The notes below the pieces were generated by a model. That model was not told where the DNA came from and ran no database searches. It was given only the letters and a program-made list of their open reading frames with translations. Positions 35,963 through 46,703 of a stretch of 64,000 nt of DNA are shown piece by piece. Position numbers and translations under genes: made by a program. Positions within the stretch are counted from its first letter, which is position 1. Each line of letters starts with the position of its first letter. Source of the stretch: Luzula sylvatica (lineage: Eukaryota; Streptophyta; Magnoliopsida; Poales; Juncaceae); contig OX326961.1 in assembly GCA_946800325.1 (NCBI GenBank), positions 53,053,793 through 53,117,792 on the forward strand. The letters are read 5' to 3'.

Positions 35963-37002
35963 GCTAGGTTCAATGGCCAACATCCTTGTTTGGCCAACTC
36001 GGCCAACAACGTTTATTTCTCAAATTATATAAATAAAAATTAAATTTTAACCGTATAGATGTAATATATATCATTTAGATATGTTGTAGAACAAATTTTG
36101 TTTCGTTTGCATTTTTCTATCTAACAAAATCGATAAGCTATTTTCACAACCGTCTATTTCGGTATTTTTTTGGATTTCGATGAAAGAAAAGTCGAAACAT
36201 TGTAAAAAATAATCTAAAGTCTATCTATATAATTTAAATTAAATCCAATGAAAAAAATTCGAATTTTAAAATTGATTTCATGATGAATCATGTCGTAAAT
36301 ATTGTCATCCGTCAATATCTTTACGTATCGTGATGGAGATGATAAAAATATTTATTTTTCATGAAATTAAATCTCTAACATTCTAAAGTGATGCATATCA
36401 CATCTATGCGGTTGGATTTTTATTTTCATGTATATATTGTGAGAAATAAACGTTGTTGGCCGAGTTGGCCAAACAAGGATGTTGACCATTGAACTTAGCC
36501 CTGTATATATATATTAATTTTAAAAATATTCAACCATCAATTCTGAATAATATAATACAATAGAACAATAATTCATTACACGATATAATATAATCTGTGT
36601 TTCACAAGATCACCCAAAAAAAGAAGATAATCCCAAAATGGGTTGGGCTGCAGTGCTTTACATAGATGAAATATTTGTTAGTCCCGGTACAAAAAGTATA
36701 TTTGTTAGTCCCACCGTTCTAAGTCAGTATTCAATTGCATTGAGTTACTCTATAAATAAAGGGCGGATGTGAAAAATCATCAAAGAACTCTCGACTGTGC
36801 TGATTCAGTGCGGCCGTATCAGACTGTAGTTTGACGTATCTGGTGCGTATTTAAACGTATCCAGTATAATTTTAATATATTTTATTATGATACGCCAGCT
36901 GGCGTGCCAGATATGTATCGGACGCGTATCGGACGCGTATCCGTATCCGATACGTATCCGACACGCCTACGGCTCTGTTTTTGCCGTATCGGAGCAACAT
37001 AG
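35826..37002. mobile_element. hAT MITE with CGTATCCGATAC repeats, carrying a nested MITE
   Basis: Ends CTATGTTGCACGGATACG and CGTATCGGAGCAACATAG are inverted. Flanks GTTGAAAC (35818-35825) and GTTGAAAG (37003-37010) agree at 7 of 8 bases, a hAT-type duplication. Both subterminal regions are arrays of GTATCCGATACGATACGG/TATCGGACGCGTATC words. A second element (35961-36501) has inserted in its left part. Confidence 0.88.
35961..36501. mobile_element. MITE with ~60-bp TIRs inside a (TA)n array
   Basis: Left end GGGCTAGGTTCAATGGCCAA and the inverted right end GGGCTAAGTTCAATGGTCAA continue matching through CATCCTTGTTTGGCCAACTC and GGCCAACAACGTTTATTTCT, about 62 bp with two or three mismatches. 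(TA)n lies on both sides (35920-35960, 36505-36514). The interior is non-coding. Confidence 0.85.
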
Positions 37003-37010
37003 GTTGAAAG

Positions 37011-37902
37011 ATATAACGTGCGAGTGTAGTCACGACAGGAAATTAAAGAAAATAGGAACAAATCCTCTTAAATCACATTGGCAAACTAAAATAGAATTTT
37101 CATCTCGACTTAACTTGGCTAGAAACTCAACCGTAACGTAGATGATAAGTAATGTTACATCGAAGTATAATCATAATCATACTTTCGATAAATAATTTTT
37201 TTACAAAATAATAAGATTATTAGTATAATCATTCAAAGAAAACTCAAATTAAATATAACCTCTTATTCATTGAGAAAAAATTGCGTAATCATACAGATAG
37301 TCAACGACTATTGAAAATTGTAGAAGAAAATGTGCAAGGGACATATAAATATTTTATGGACACGTGGTGTGACAATTCAAATTTTTTTATCTTTTGAATA
37401 CGAATGAGAATAATCAGCTAAGAAATGCATTTTGAGCCGATACAAAGAGTATAACGGTTTGCGAATAGTTTTACGAAAATGAAATGATTTTTTTTTAATT
37501 TATTTTTTGAATGACAACGTTTAAGTGACGTGGCACATCAATATGTCGAAGAAAGACGTGGCACATCAATATTTTTTGAATGACCACGTCATGTCGAAGA
37601 AAGAAGTGGGGGGAAATATATTTGGTTCCTATCATTAATGCGTCCTCTTCGGGCACGCAACTACTAAAGTTGGTGACTTTGTCTTGCCGGCCGACCCAAT
37701 GCCTCCATCACTACTCGCTTAGATCGATCCTTCCTCGTTCCTCGTCCACCTCCACGCTTTTTCTTCTACCTTATAAGGTAGATAGTAGATAGAGGAGAGA
37801 GAGATCTGAGTGTCAAAGAGAGAGAGAGAGAGGAAGAAATAGAAGACAAAGAAGATAAAGTAAAGAGAGGAATATAGGACAGAGATTAAGAGAGAGAGAG
37901 AG
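37011..37902 (+). promoter_or_regulatory. Promoter/5' leader of the DUF1218 gene
   Basis: Contains ACGTGG/ACGTGGCACATCAATAT twice (about 37528-37545 and 37556-37572), GGACACGTGGTGTGAC at 37359 and CCACGTCATG at 37586. These are G-box/ABRE-like ACGTG cores that bZIP factors bind in plants. A purine-rich leader with (GA)n tracts (37795-37905) precedes the ATG. Confidence 0.5.
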
Positions 37903-39016
37903 ATGGAGAGAAAGGCCAAAGTGGTGTGTGGAGTTGTTGGATTTCTTGGTCTTCTATCTGCAATTCTTGCGTTTGCTGGGGAAGGCACCAAAATCACTGT
38001 AATTTTCTCTTTCTTGTGATCTTTAAAAATGAGAAGAAAGAAGTGCCTTTTGGGTTAAGTTCTTCGTTTCTGTGTTTTGGGTTTGATTTTTGTTTATTTG
38101 GGTTCTTTATAACTGAAAATATTGTTTGATTGAAGCTCCAATTGAAAGTATTTTAACCAAATTGGTTCTCAAAAGAGCTTTGATCTGAGCAGGTCTGGGT
38201 ATCTTTGGTGTTTGGTTTGTTTTTGTCAAGAGTTTTTAACACGTAGCTCAAATTTATTAGACAAATTAGAGCTCAATTGAGGTTCAAATCGAAACCTTTT
38301 GCCATAAGCATCATTTCGGAACCAAAATTAGGGCAAGTAGAGTCTTTAATTTCCAAAATTACTACATTCTAAAAATCTTAATTTCTTCGTGCAGTTACAA
38401 CAAGTGGTAGTTACCGATTCGGGTCAATGCGAGTACCCTAGAAGCGCGGCATTATACTTAGGGCTATTTTCAGCCCTTTTTCTATTAATCGCACAAATAA
38501 TCATCAATTCGATCGCTGGTTGCTTTTGTTGCAAAACACGGGGCCATTCTTCACGACCCAAACAAACTATTTCTCTCATCTGCTTCATCGTGTCATGGTA
38601 ATAATCTCAATTGCACGATTATAAATTGCTAAATTGAAATTTAATTGATGCATAATTTAAATGGCTCAATTTTGATAATATAAAATTTTGTTGTTTGGTT
38701 AATTAGGGTTACGTTCGTTCTTGCTTTCCTGATATTAATTGGCGCGGCAGCATTAAATGATCAAAATTACAACAATAATTTATCGTACACTTATTGCGTC
38801 GTGGTCAAAGGTGGCGTCTTTTCTATAGGAGCAGTTCTGTCCCTCGTCACGATAGGGTTAGGATTAACATACTATATTTTGTTGGATTTTGCCAAAAATA
38901 CCCCTATACTTCCGACCAATAACGGAATTGCCATGGGGGTCGCACACGTACCGCCTCAAGGAGTGGATCCTGTGTTCGTGCACGAGGATACGTATAATAG
39001 AAGGCAATTCGCTTGA
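37903..39016 (+). CDS. DUF1218 four-helix membrane protein, 3 exons, 202 aa
   Basis: Plant-specific DUF1218 family (members include MODIFYING WALL LIGNIN and DESIGUAL/VCC proteins, ER or plasma-membrane proteins tied to cell-wall or organ development). Exons 37903-37998, 38395-38597, 38707-39016; 609 nt. Helix 1 VVCGVVGFLGLLSAILAFAG acts as signal anchor, followed by an extracytoplasmic loop with CEYPRSAALYLG. Helix 2 is LFSALFLLIAQIIINSIAG, then CFCC and a basic loop. Helix 3 is FVLAFLILIGAAALN, then a loop with YTYCVVVKGGVFSIGA. Helix 4 is VLSLVTIGLGLTYYILLDFA, with a Pro/Asn-rich tail. The paired Cys in the loops fit the family. The ATG follows a GA-rich leader. Which subfamily it belongs to is not decided here. 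Confidence 0.88.
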
Positions 39017-39868
39017 TTTGTTTATGTTTTGAGTAGTTTTTGATCTATTTTTGTTTTATGAAAGATGAGTGTGTTGTAATTTATTGATTTTTTTCATAAT
39101 TTTTTTGTTTTTTATGAACTTAATCGACATGTTTATTACATTGACGCTTGTCCGGTTTATTGATTATTATTTTCTATTTCTGATAATCACATTTTTAGAA
39201 GTCATTAGTCTGCTCTAGTCGGTATTTGCGGGGATTAGTGACTACGAGGAATAATAATATAAGAATTATGATATAATTTCTCAAATTACAATATAATTAT
39301 ATTTAATCATATTAATCATATTAATATAGAGAAACAGAAAAAATAAATGAGCTGTCTAATTTAATTTGAATGACGTGCAGTATACCAATAGGGCAATTTT
39401 TTTAATGCAGTGACAGGAACAAAACACAACTAAAAAGTTGGAATCAACCACCAGCAATGATTCAATGAATAATTATATATTGATTACGAATATATATCTA
39501 TTTTTATTATAGTTAGTTTAGAATTAAAATATAAAATCCTGACCGTCAAACTTGTTTGATTAGAAAATAATACAAATTTGATATGAATTACAGCCCACAA
39601 ATATCTCAAATCTGAACCTGTTCCAATCAAATTTGAAATTCACTACATTTGACCTGAATTGAATTAATTTCTTTGCCACCTCAAGTACAGTGACTCAATT
39701 TTAAAATATATCTCGAACAAAAGCATGACCCAAAAAAATAATCTGATCAAATTATTTTTCTCCAAATTCTTGGAATCTTTTGATCTAATCTAATCGTCAA
39801 TTAAGCACAAAAATCTGAGGCAAAAGAATGGAGCTCCTCAAAGTCTAAACTTTCTCCCCCATTTAGCC
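39017..39868. other. Spacer and promoter of the MBOAT gene
   Basis: 3' flank of the DUF1218 gene, then AT-rich spacer. Candidate upstream sequence for the next gene; no distinct motif was recognised beyond TATATATC-like words near 39490. Confidence 0.4.
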
Positions 39869-40906
39869 ATGGATGAAGCAATGGAAGCTCTAAACTCTGA
39901 TATAAAGGCCCTCCCAAAAGTAATAACCACAGTATGGGTGTTGATCATCTACGCCCGTTTCTCCTCCTCCATTGTCCGCCCAGGTCTCCTCCGTTTTCTC
40001 TCTCTCCTGCCAGTAATCTCTCTCCTTCCTTTTCTCCCCTTTTCCTTCTCCACTAGCCATTTTCGAGGTTTCTCTGGTTTTCTACTCGCATGGCTTTGCC
40101 TCTTCAAACTAATCCTTCTCTCCTTTGGACGTGGCCCTCTTGACCCCTCTCTCTCTTTGATTCACTTCGTTTCAATTTCTACCCTCCCAATAAAGCTACA
40201 GGAAAACCCAAAATCAGAAAAAACCACCACATTCTCTCCAAGACTTGTATTTTCTACCGCCGTTAAAGCTGCTCTTCTCCCTGCAATCTTCTATATCTAC
40301 CGTTTCAGGAAAGATCTGAACTTTTATGTCCTTCTCGTCGTATACAGTATCCACATATACTTATTTCTCGAATTGATTTTCTCCATTTCCGCCATTTCTA
40401 GCCGTATACTTGGTATGCAACTAGAACCCCAATTCAACAAACCCTATTTCACAACCTCTCTTCGTGATTTTTGGGGACGGAGATGGAATTTGATGGTTTC
40501 TGCCATTCTTCGCCCTTCGATTTACGAACCGATAAAAACCAATTTCGGACCTCTAATTGGGGTTTTAGCTGTATTTCTTGTTTCTGGTGTGATGCACGAG
40601 ATTATGTTTTACTACAACAATCTGAGAAAACCAACCGGAGAAGTGACAGGGTTCTTTATCTTGCATGGGATTTGTGTCGTGGGGGAATGGTGGTGGGTAA
40701 AGAAGATGAAATGGCCGGGACCACCGCGAGTCATCGGCACAGTAATAACTCTAGGATTTGTGGTGTTGACTGCATTTTGGCTATTCTTTCCGCCATTGAT
40801 AAGGGGCAAAAGAGATGAGAAGCTCATAATGGAGGTGATGGCTATGATCTCTTTGGCCAAAGAGAATAGCTCGAGGTTAATTGCTCTCTTCATCAATTTA
40901 ACTTGA
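39869..40906 (+). CDS. Wax-synthase-like MBOAT O-acyltransferase, intronless, 345 aa
   Basis: Transfers an acyl group from acyl-CoA to a long-chain alcohol or sterol in the ER membrane; plant members are annotated as long-chain-alcohol O-fatty-acyltransferases or acyl-CoA--sterol acyltransferases. One uninterrupted exon with about eight hydrophobic segments (for example residues 40-60, 66-88, 120-140, 148-175, 230-250, 258-272, 285-305). Family signatures: RDFWGRRWNLMVSAILRPSI (about 200-219) and GVLAVFLVSGVMHEIMFYY (about 235), whose His in VMHEI is the predicted catalytic residue. The length of 345 aa equals that of family members. The start is the first Met after in-frame stops. Substrate preference cannot be read from sequence. 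Confidence 0.92.
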   Translation: MDEAMEALNSDIKALPKVITTVWVLIIYARFSSSIVRPGLLRFLSLLPVISLLPFLPFSFSTSHFRGFSGFLLAWLCLFKLILLSFGRGPLDPSLSLIHFVSISTLPIKLQENPKSEKTTTFSPRLVFSTAVKAALLPAIFYIYRFRKDLNFYVLLVVYSIHIYLFLELIFSISAISSRILGMQLEPQFNKPYFTTSLRDFWGRRWNLMVSAILRPSIYEPIKTNFGPLIGVLAVFLVSGVMHEIMFYYNNLRKPTGEVTGFFILHGICVVGEWWWVKKMKWPGPPRVIGTVITLGFVVLTAFWLFFPPLIRGKRDEKLIMEVMAMISLAKENSSRLIALFINLT

Positions 40907-41042
40907 GCTAAGACCAAATGTATTGAATTTGTCTATTAAAATTCATCAACTGAAAACATGATACAAAATACAATTTCATTATTTATCTACTTTTTTAGTA
41001 CATATTGTCTTGGATACATTTATCATGTAGAAATCACTGTGC

Positions 41043-42690
41043 TTATCTTGGATACCATGTCGAAAAAGCGTTCGCCTTCGTCACCCTTCCCTTCCATCCG
41101 AGGAGTAGCCATTCGTTATCATCCTCGACAAAAAAGCCCGCATGGTAAACATCCCTCACCTTATTCTTGATTCTCTCGAATATTGCATGATCTTGAGGCA
41201 ATTGCTCAAACCCCGCTTTCGAGTTCCTATTATGCCATTGCTTAGAAGTCTCGGGCCTCACGAACCTTTTCGATCCCTCAAATGCTATCACGTTAATTGC
41301 CATGCCGTCCCACACATTATTTTCCAGGGCTCGCCCTTGTTTGCTGCCATGTGGTATGGTAGCATCGGACAAATCAAATATCGCAGAGCTGTGAAGAAGC
41401 ATTTGTTTAAAGCATCTGAAGGCGATTTTGAGAGTCAGAATGCTAATTTGATGTTCACCATCTACAGGAAAGCGATCTGAAGGCGATCTTGAGCACGATC
41501 TCCGGCAATCTCCGGTAGGGGCTCAGCCCCGATCTACATCTAAAAATCTCTTTCACCCCGTCTCACATCAAAGCTCATCCCTCACCTCGTCTCACAAATA
41601 CTATTCTCTCAGTTCTCAGACCTTTGTTTAGAGGATGTCTTCATCGAACCTTCAAGAGAGATCGCTTGCTCAAGTTCTTTCTCAAAAGGGGGAGAAGAAG
41701 ATGATCCTGAGGGGAAATGGATCAAGGTAGAAAGGAGGAAGATTGGGGGAAGAGAGTGCTATCGGTGCCTTGCTACCGATCATGTTCAAAAGCAATGTAG
41801 GGATTCTGTCAGATGCATGATCTGCAGAGATCTAGGCCACATAGCCGATTCTGCCCCAAAAAGATACAAATCTACAAAACAATAGACAAAAGCCAGCTTA
41901 TACAACTTATAAAATAAAAAATGGCATTCTAAATGAAAAAAATGCTCGTTCAAACCCTATTTTCTCCAAGATAGCAAAGATAGTTTGGATGCTAGTAGTT
42001 TGGTTGTAGCCTCGATGCTAGTAGTTTGGTTCTCGATGCTAGTAGTTTGGTGATAATTTTAATTGGAGTAGAAATAACACTTATAGGCCTAAAATCGGCT
42101 AGGAGGTTGGCTCCTTTTTTTTTTTTTCAGAATAAGTGTTATGGTAGCTTGGTTGAGTTTAGATAGGACTAGTGTTCCTCTTTGAAACTCTTTGAAAATC
42201 CTTAAGGATGGTTATTATGTCTTGTTTCATTGTTCTCCACATCGTTTGAACGAATTCAATGGGCATGCCATCCGGCCCCGCGGCCTTTGCTCGACTTATC
42301 TCATTGATCGCTAGGAGAATTTCGTCATCCGTAAATGGGTTCGCGAGGTCTTGTAGTTCGGTTGGGGGCGTGTTTGTGGTGAGAAGTGCTCTCGGATCCC
42401 AATGAGTCTCCCGGATGTTCGTTGTACCAATAAGGCTTCGATAGTATACGTAAAATGCTTGAAGTATATCTTTAGTTTTCCTTATTTGATTGTTGTCCAC
42501 CATGATTTGGGTGATTGTATTTCTTTTTCTTTTATCGGAAGCCATCATCGCATGGAAGTAAGCCGTGTTTCTATCTCCTAGTTTCAACCATGTTATCGAT
42601 GATCGTTGCTGCCATTTAATATCCTATACAAGGGATATATTATATGCCTTTTCTCGTAGACTAATTCTTAGTTTTTGTTCTTCGGGGTGT
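41043..42690 (-). pseudogene. LINE (non-LTR) reverse-transcriptase remains
   Basis: On the minus strand 42690-42159 reads WQQRSSITWLKLGDRNTAYF (linker between endonuclease and RT) and then SRAKAAGPDGMPIEFVQTMW (RT start). At about 42120-42000, in another frame, it reads ANLLADFRPISVISTPIKII, so RT continues. 41402-41043 may be the C-terminal tail (SKQWHNRNSKA, IFERIKNKVRDVYH). There are stops (before DIKWQQRS), frameshifts, a duplicated TAGTAGTTTGGT segment (about 41985-42052) and a foreign plus-strand piece between the parts. The YxDD region is absent. This is a dead, 5'-truncated and rearranged copy. Confidence 0.72.
41640..41875 (+). pseudogene. Zinc-knuckle fragment of a retroelement ORF1
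   Basis: The plus strand encodes ECYRCLATDHVQKQCRDSVR followed by CMICRDLGHIADSAPKK: two CCHC-type knuckles, the second having lost its last Cys (Ala in place of Cys). Such paired knuckles occur in plant LINE ORF1/DUF4283 proteins. Stops upstream show it is broken. Its orientation is opposite to the LINE RT pieces around it. Confidence 0.6.
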
Positions 42691-43190
42691 AGGGGGCGTG
42701 ATTCCTCAACCCAATATAGGATTTGGAGACATTGGTTTGTGTTTTCTTTGTTTTTTCGTTCTTCGGATTGTTCTTCAAGAACACACGTGATCTAGGATCT
42801 GGTATAGGGGGCGTGATCTCTCTTGAGTGTGTTCCAATGTCACCAACACCTCAACGCTCCTTCTTACTCGAGAACACACGTGATCTAGGATCTAGTATGA
42901 AGTGGGAAGCAAAATTCTCACTTATGGTGTCTCAGACTCCTAAAAAACTCTCAAAGATCCTTTCTTGTGGCTAGATTAAAGTGTTGAAAACCTTTGGAAT
43001 GGGATGAATTGGTCTCTAATCGAATCTCTTTTCTTGTGAACCAAAACCGTGACATTTATAGGCAAAATTCGTGCTTCCTGGACTAAAATCACCCAATCAA
43101 ACTCCACAATCACACTCCTCACGTTCCCATGATCGTTTTGAGTACCAGATCATGAAATTTGGTGCACTGGCTACAATCCCAGAGACATCA
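42691..43190. other. Spacer with a duplicated 40-bp block
   Basis: No gene. The phrase GAACACACGTGATCTAGGAT occurs at about 42778 and 42872, each next to AGGGGGCGTGAT-like or ACTCGAG text. Otherwise unremarkable. Confidence 0.4.
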
Positions 43191-43191
43191 T

Positions 43192-43249
43192 AAATAGAAC
43201 TCGAAATCACCAAAGAGGAAGTCCTCTTCGGTGATTTCGAGTTCTATTT
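43192..43249. repeat. 58-bp near-perfect hairpin
   Basis: AAATAGAACTCGAAATCACC (43192-43211) is repeated inverted as GGTGATTTCGAGTTCTATTT (43230-43249). The centre AAGAGGA-AGT-CCTCTT also pairs, leaving a loop of about 3 nt and one mismatch near the middle. It is too short-looped for a usual plant miRNA precursor. Confidence 0.9.
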
Positions 43250-43540
43250 TCACTGCAGAGTTATAGTTCATTTTTGTATACATTATGTCCAATGGAGGTC
43301 TCCAGTTAAAATGAAATGAAGAAGCTGGAGGTTGGCTCAGCAACGGTTCCGAAAGGTGGTCACAGGGAGATGTTTTGTGGTTATTTATGTGTCATCTTTT
43401 GTGTAGTAATCCACTAAAAAGGTATATTGGGCTTCAGTTTGGGCTGTAGGGTGTCTGGGCCGCAGAAAGTCAAAGGGATAGATGGTTATATGGGTATTTA
43501 ATCGGTCAGTTGTGGATCTTATGTGGACTGTTATGTGTAC
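43250..43540. other. Spacer, no feature seen
   Basis: Sequence between the hairpin and the CACTA end. No gene is recognised. Confidence 0.4.
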
Positions 43541-44360
43541 ACTACAACAGAACAGGGTATCAGCGACGGCAAAAACCGTCGCCAAAAGTCAAAAAACCGT
43601 CGCTAAAGTTATTTCCGACGGCCAACCGTCGCTATTTGTCTGTCGGAGAAAGCCACATCGTTGATGTTACTTTCTCCGACGGGCCGTCGCTGATAGAAGC
43701 ATTACCGACGGCCCAACTTCTCCGACGGCCCGTCCCAGTTTTGAATTTCCGATGGCCCGACGGTACTGTTATTTTCGACGGCCCAACGCTAACTGTATTA
43801 TTTAAATAATATATTTTATACGGGTTGAGGTAATTTTTGAAATTTTTTACCTACCGCCCGTCGGTAATAACTATATTATTTAAATAATATATTACTTAAT
43901 TAATTCATTATTATTTAATTATTAATTAACAAGGTTATTACATTAATCAGTAACACATTAATTATTATTAATATATTAACAAATCAATTAATCTCACAAT
44001 AAACACATAAACATAAACACATAATCTCACAATACACAAATATTCAACGTCTCTCGCTCGTCCTCACCGTTCAAATACACAAATAAACATAAACACATAA
44101 TATCACAATAAACACATAATCTCACAATAAACACATAATCTCACAAATATACAAATTCAACGCCGTTAATCGGAGAGTACCGGTATTCCAACAAGTAATC
44201 CAAGTCGTCCCATTTCACTATCCAAATTGTACCACTAATCGGATCCGTACCAGTCCATATTAGCCTTCAATTCATCTCCTGCACAGAAACCATCTCGAGC
44301 CGTCAATTCCGGCTCCCGCTCCCCATCCATCTCCTGCTCCAGCTCCATCTCCACATCCAT

Positions 44361-44394
<34 letters not shown>

Positions 44395-45056
44395 AGCTCC
44401 AGCTCCAGCTCCTGCTCCACATCCATCTCCTGCTCCAGCTCCGGCTCCATTAACAACCCGAAATTGATGTACCGAATTGATCGTCACTTGAAGCCAGAAC
44501 CCAATCTCCCGCATCCAATCCAATTTCCTGCATTAATAATCAATTCACAATAAATTAATCTGCTTCCTAATTACCAATTAACTCAATCGAAGCCTTACCA
44601 GTAATAGACGAAATAGAAGCGTCGTCTGGTACCACAGTCAATTAATTTCCCCTTCCAATTCAAGCCAGAACTCAATCTCGTACTGATCCTCGCCACCCCC
44701 ACCTTCTTCGACACGACATATACGCAACGATACAACTCAAACCATCAAAACTGTACAGAAAATTAATTAAATATATTAGTTAATTTCAGGGGCATAAATC
44801 TAATTATATAAAAAAATCTTGACAAATTTGGAAAATATTGCTACCTTAATTCCCTTTCAAAAATTCCTTCCTGCTCGCTCGAAACCGACCCTCCATTTCG
44901 AAACCGGATCCTCCATTTCGAAACCGTGAATAAATTGAAGCCATCCTGACTCAGCAAAAAAAAAAACAGAAATTGAATAAGAAAATATCACTTTGACAGC
45001 AAAAAAGCAGTAAAAGAAAAAGTAATTTTTAGGCACAAAAGCAGTAAAATATCACT
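43541..45056 (+). mobile_element. CACTA (En/Spm-type) element, left end, truncated
   Basis: Begins CACTACAACAGAACAGGG and continues with clustered GCGACGG/CCGTCGC and CCGACGGCCCGTCG units (43565-43870), the inverted subterminal repeats typical of plant CACTA elements. The remainder is AT-rich text with ACACATAATCTCACAATAAA repeats, a GCTCCTGCTCC minisatellite and no transposase. No right end (TGTAGTG) was found before the retrotransposon junction at 45057, so the right part is lost. Confidence 0.65.
44325..44455. repeat. (CTCCTG/CTCCAG)n minisatellite
   Basis: About 20 hexamer units of CTCCTG, CTCCAG or CCATCT. Its minus-strand frames give Glu-Gln/Glu-Leu or Gly-Ala repeats, which I regard as artefacts. 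Confidence 0.9.
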
Positions 45057-45356
45057 TTGAGAGGGAGATTCGAGCAAGGATCTTGAGAGATTTAATCGTG
45101 ACGGCGACTAGAACGGCGTTGGCGATTTCCGATCGGACGAAATCGAGGTGGACACGAGTAGAGTGATTGCACGAGCGATTCTTGGAGAAGGTTCACGGAT
45201 TTGGAGAAGTAATCGACACGTACTAACTTGTACGAGGTAATTATCTCCAACTCTTCCTTTTTCGTTGGTTTTAGGGCGTGATCCAGGGTAGAATTAGGTT
45301 ACGCATGCGTGAATAATTCCTCTGCACACTATGATAATCGTGTGCGTATCCCTACA
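45057..45356 (+). repeat. 5' LTR (3' 300 bp only) of the outer copia element
   Basis: Matches 60380-60678 from TTGAGAGGGAGATTCGAGC to the terminal CCTACA. The U3 part with promoter and motif cluster is missing, so this copy can no longer drive transcription from its own LTR. Confidence 0.88.
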
Positions 45357-45369
45357 GTGGTATCAGAGC
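45357..45369 (+). other. Primer-binding site, outer element
   Basis: TGGTATCAGAGC directly after the LTR, the usual copia primer site complementary to initiator tRNA-Met. Confidence 0.88.
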
Positions 45370-45474
45370 AATCGCTCGTTAAAACCATCGAAAATCGATG
45401 ATTTAATTCGAATTTAGGAAATTTTAGAATTTTGGGCTGAATTTCAGAAATTAGAAATACTGGCAGAATAGGGT

Positions 45475-45603
45475 TCGTTCGAACGAACTTGGAGTTGCGT
45501 TCGAACGAACTGGTCTGTTCGAACGAACCTAGTGTTCGGTTCGAACGGACTAATCGGTTCGAACGAACTTGGAGTTGCGTTCGAACGGACCTATTTCTGG
45601 TTC

Positions 45604-45635
<32 letters not shown>

Positions 45636-45708
45636 GGAGTAAAAAGTCGAAATTTTTTTTTCTAACGTTCGTTCGAACGAACTTGGAGTTGCGTTCGAAC
45701 GAACAATT
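45475..45708. repeat. CGTTCGAACG motif cluster in the leader (8 copies)
   Basis: Eight TTCGAA-centred units such as GTTCGTTCGAACGAAC, separated by 8-20 bp with the recurring linker TTGGAGTTG. A 27-29-bp A-run (45604-45632) splits the cluster. It lies between the primer-binding site and gag. Confidence 0.92.
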
Positions 45709-46703
45709 TTCTGGACAACCAATTTTTTTTTCTGTCAAAAATGCCCAATAATTTTAAAATTTCCAATTTACAAATTCGATACGGTATAGCATATAGCCTA
45801 AAACGGGGATGATTGTCTGTGATTGCTTGTATGTGTGTTGTGTGGGGGCCGGTGAGCTTTCCAAATTGTATTTTATTTAAATATGTGGGGACCAGTGAGT
45901 CTTCCAAAGTTGTATTAAAATAAAATAGGTTTAGTTTTGAAGAGGGAACTTCAAGGCAAGACGACACGACACGACACGAAGATTGGATCTTCAAAGCAAG
46001 GAGTCATCTTGGGTTTTAGGGTTGGGAATTTTAGGGTTTTATGATTGCTCATAAAACTAAAAGGCTAATATGCTATACCTTATTATTTTATTTGTTTTGG
46101 TTAATAAATAAAATAAAATGATTTTGATAAAAAGTAAAATCCTCCCACGTAATTATCAAGTCTTATGCCTCCCTAAATGGAACCTTCTAGACTAGTGTTT
46201 GTTTATCTATGTTGCATGGCTATAGTCTGGCACAGATTTACACGTACGTAGCAAGGAAGGCATGCATTGATTTGGAATTGATGTGTTGCATGGCCATAGT
46301 CTGGCATGTCAATTCGCTGATTGAGTGATACTCTATTTGTGGTTTGGACTTGACCAATTCGCTAGCAAGGCTACGATTTGGGGCAAGGAGTGAGGTACAC
46401 ACATTCTGGTTTTGAGTTGGACTCAATACCGGACCTCACGAGTAAAGCAATAATCGTCTTGGAGATGATTGGACACCGTCCTACCCGACGTGACGTATTT
46501 TCTGAGTGGTTGGCCATAGTCACCTTAGAAATACGTTAAATAGGGATCTTGTCCATTATGAGATTTAAGGTATCAAATCTCCGTTTCAATAGTGGGGCTA
46601 TTTGAAATGATAAAATAATGGGTATTTCAAGTTATTTCAAATGAATTTTAATATATGAAAGACCACGTTATTAATTACATTATTTTTCAAAATTGTAGAA
46701 CAC
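45709..46703 (+). other. Leader of the outer copia element
   Basis: Non-coding. It contains two copies of a GCATGG[C/T][C/T]ATAGTCTGGCA phrase (about 46207 and 46287), which occurs again after the pol stop (58993-59015). A tandem ACGAC repeat lies at 45960-45978. Confidence 0.6.

Noticed and set aside
43192..43249. Hairpin as a miRNA gene
   Set aside because: Loop of about 3 nt and no asymmetric bulges; it does not meet usual plant miRNA precursor form.
44235..44523. Glu-Gln or Gly-Ala repeat proteins on the minus strand
   Set aside because: Both frames read one CTCCTG/CTCCAG minisatellite inside a CACTA remnant.
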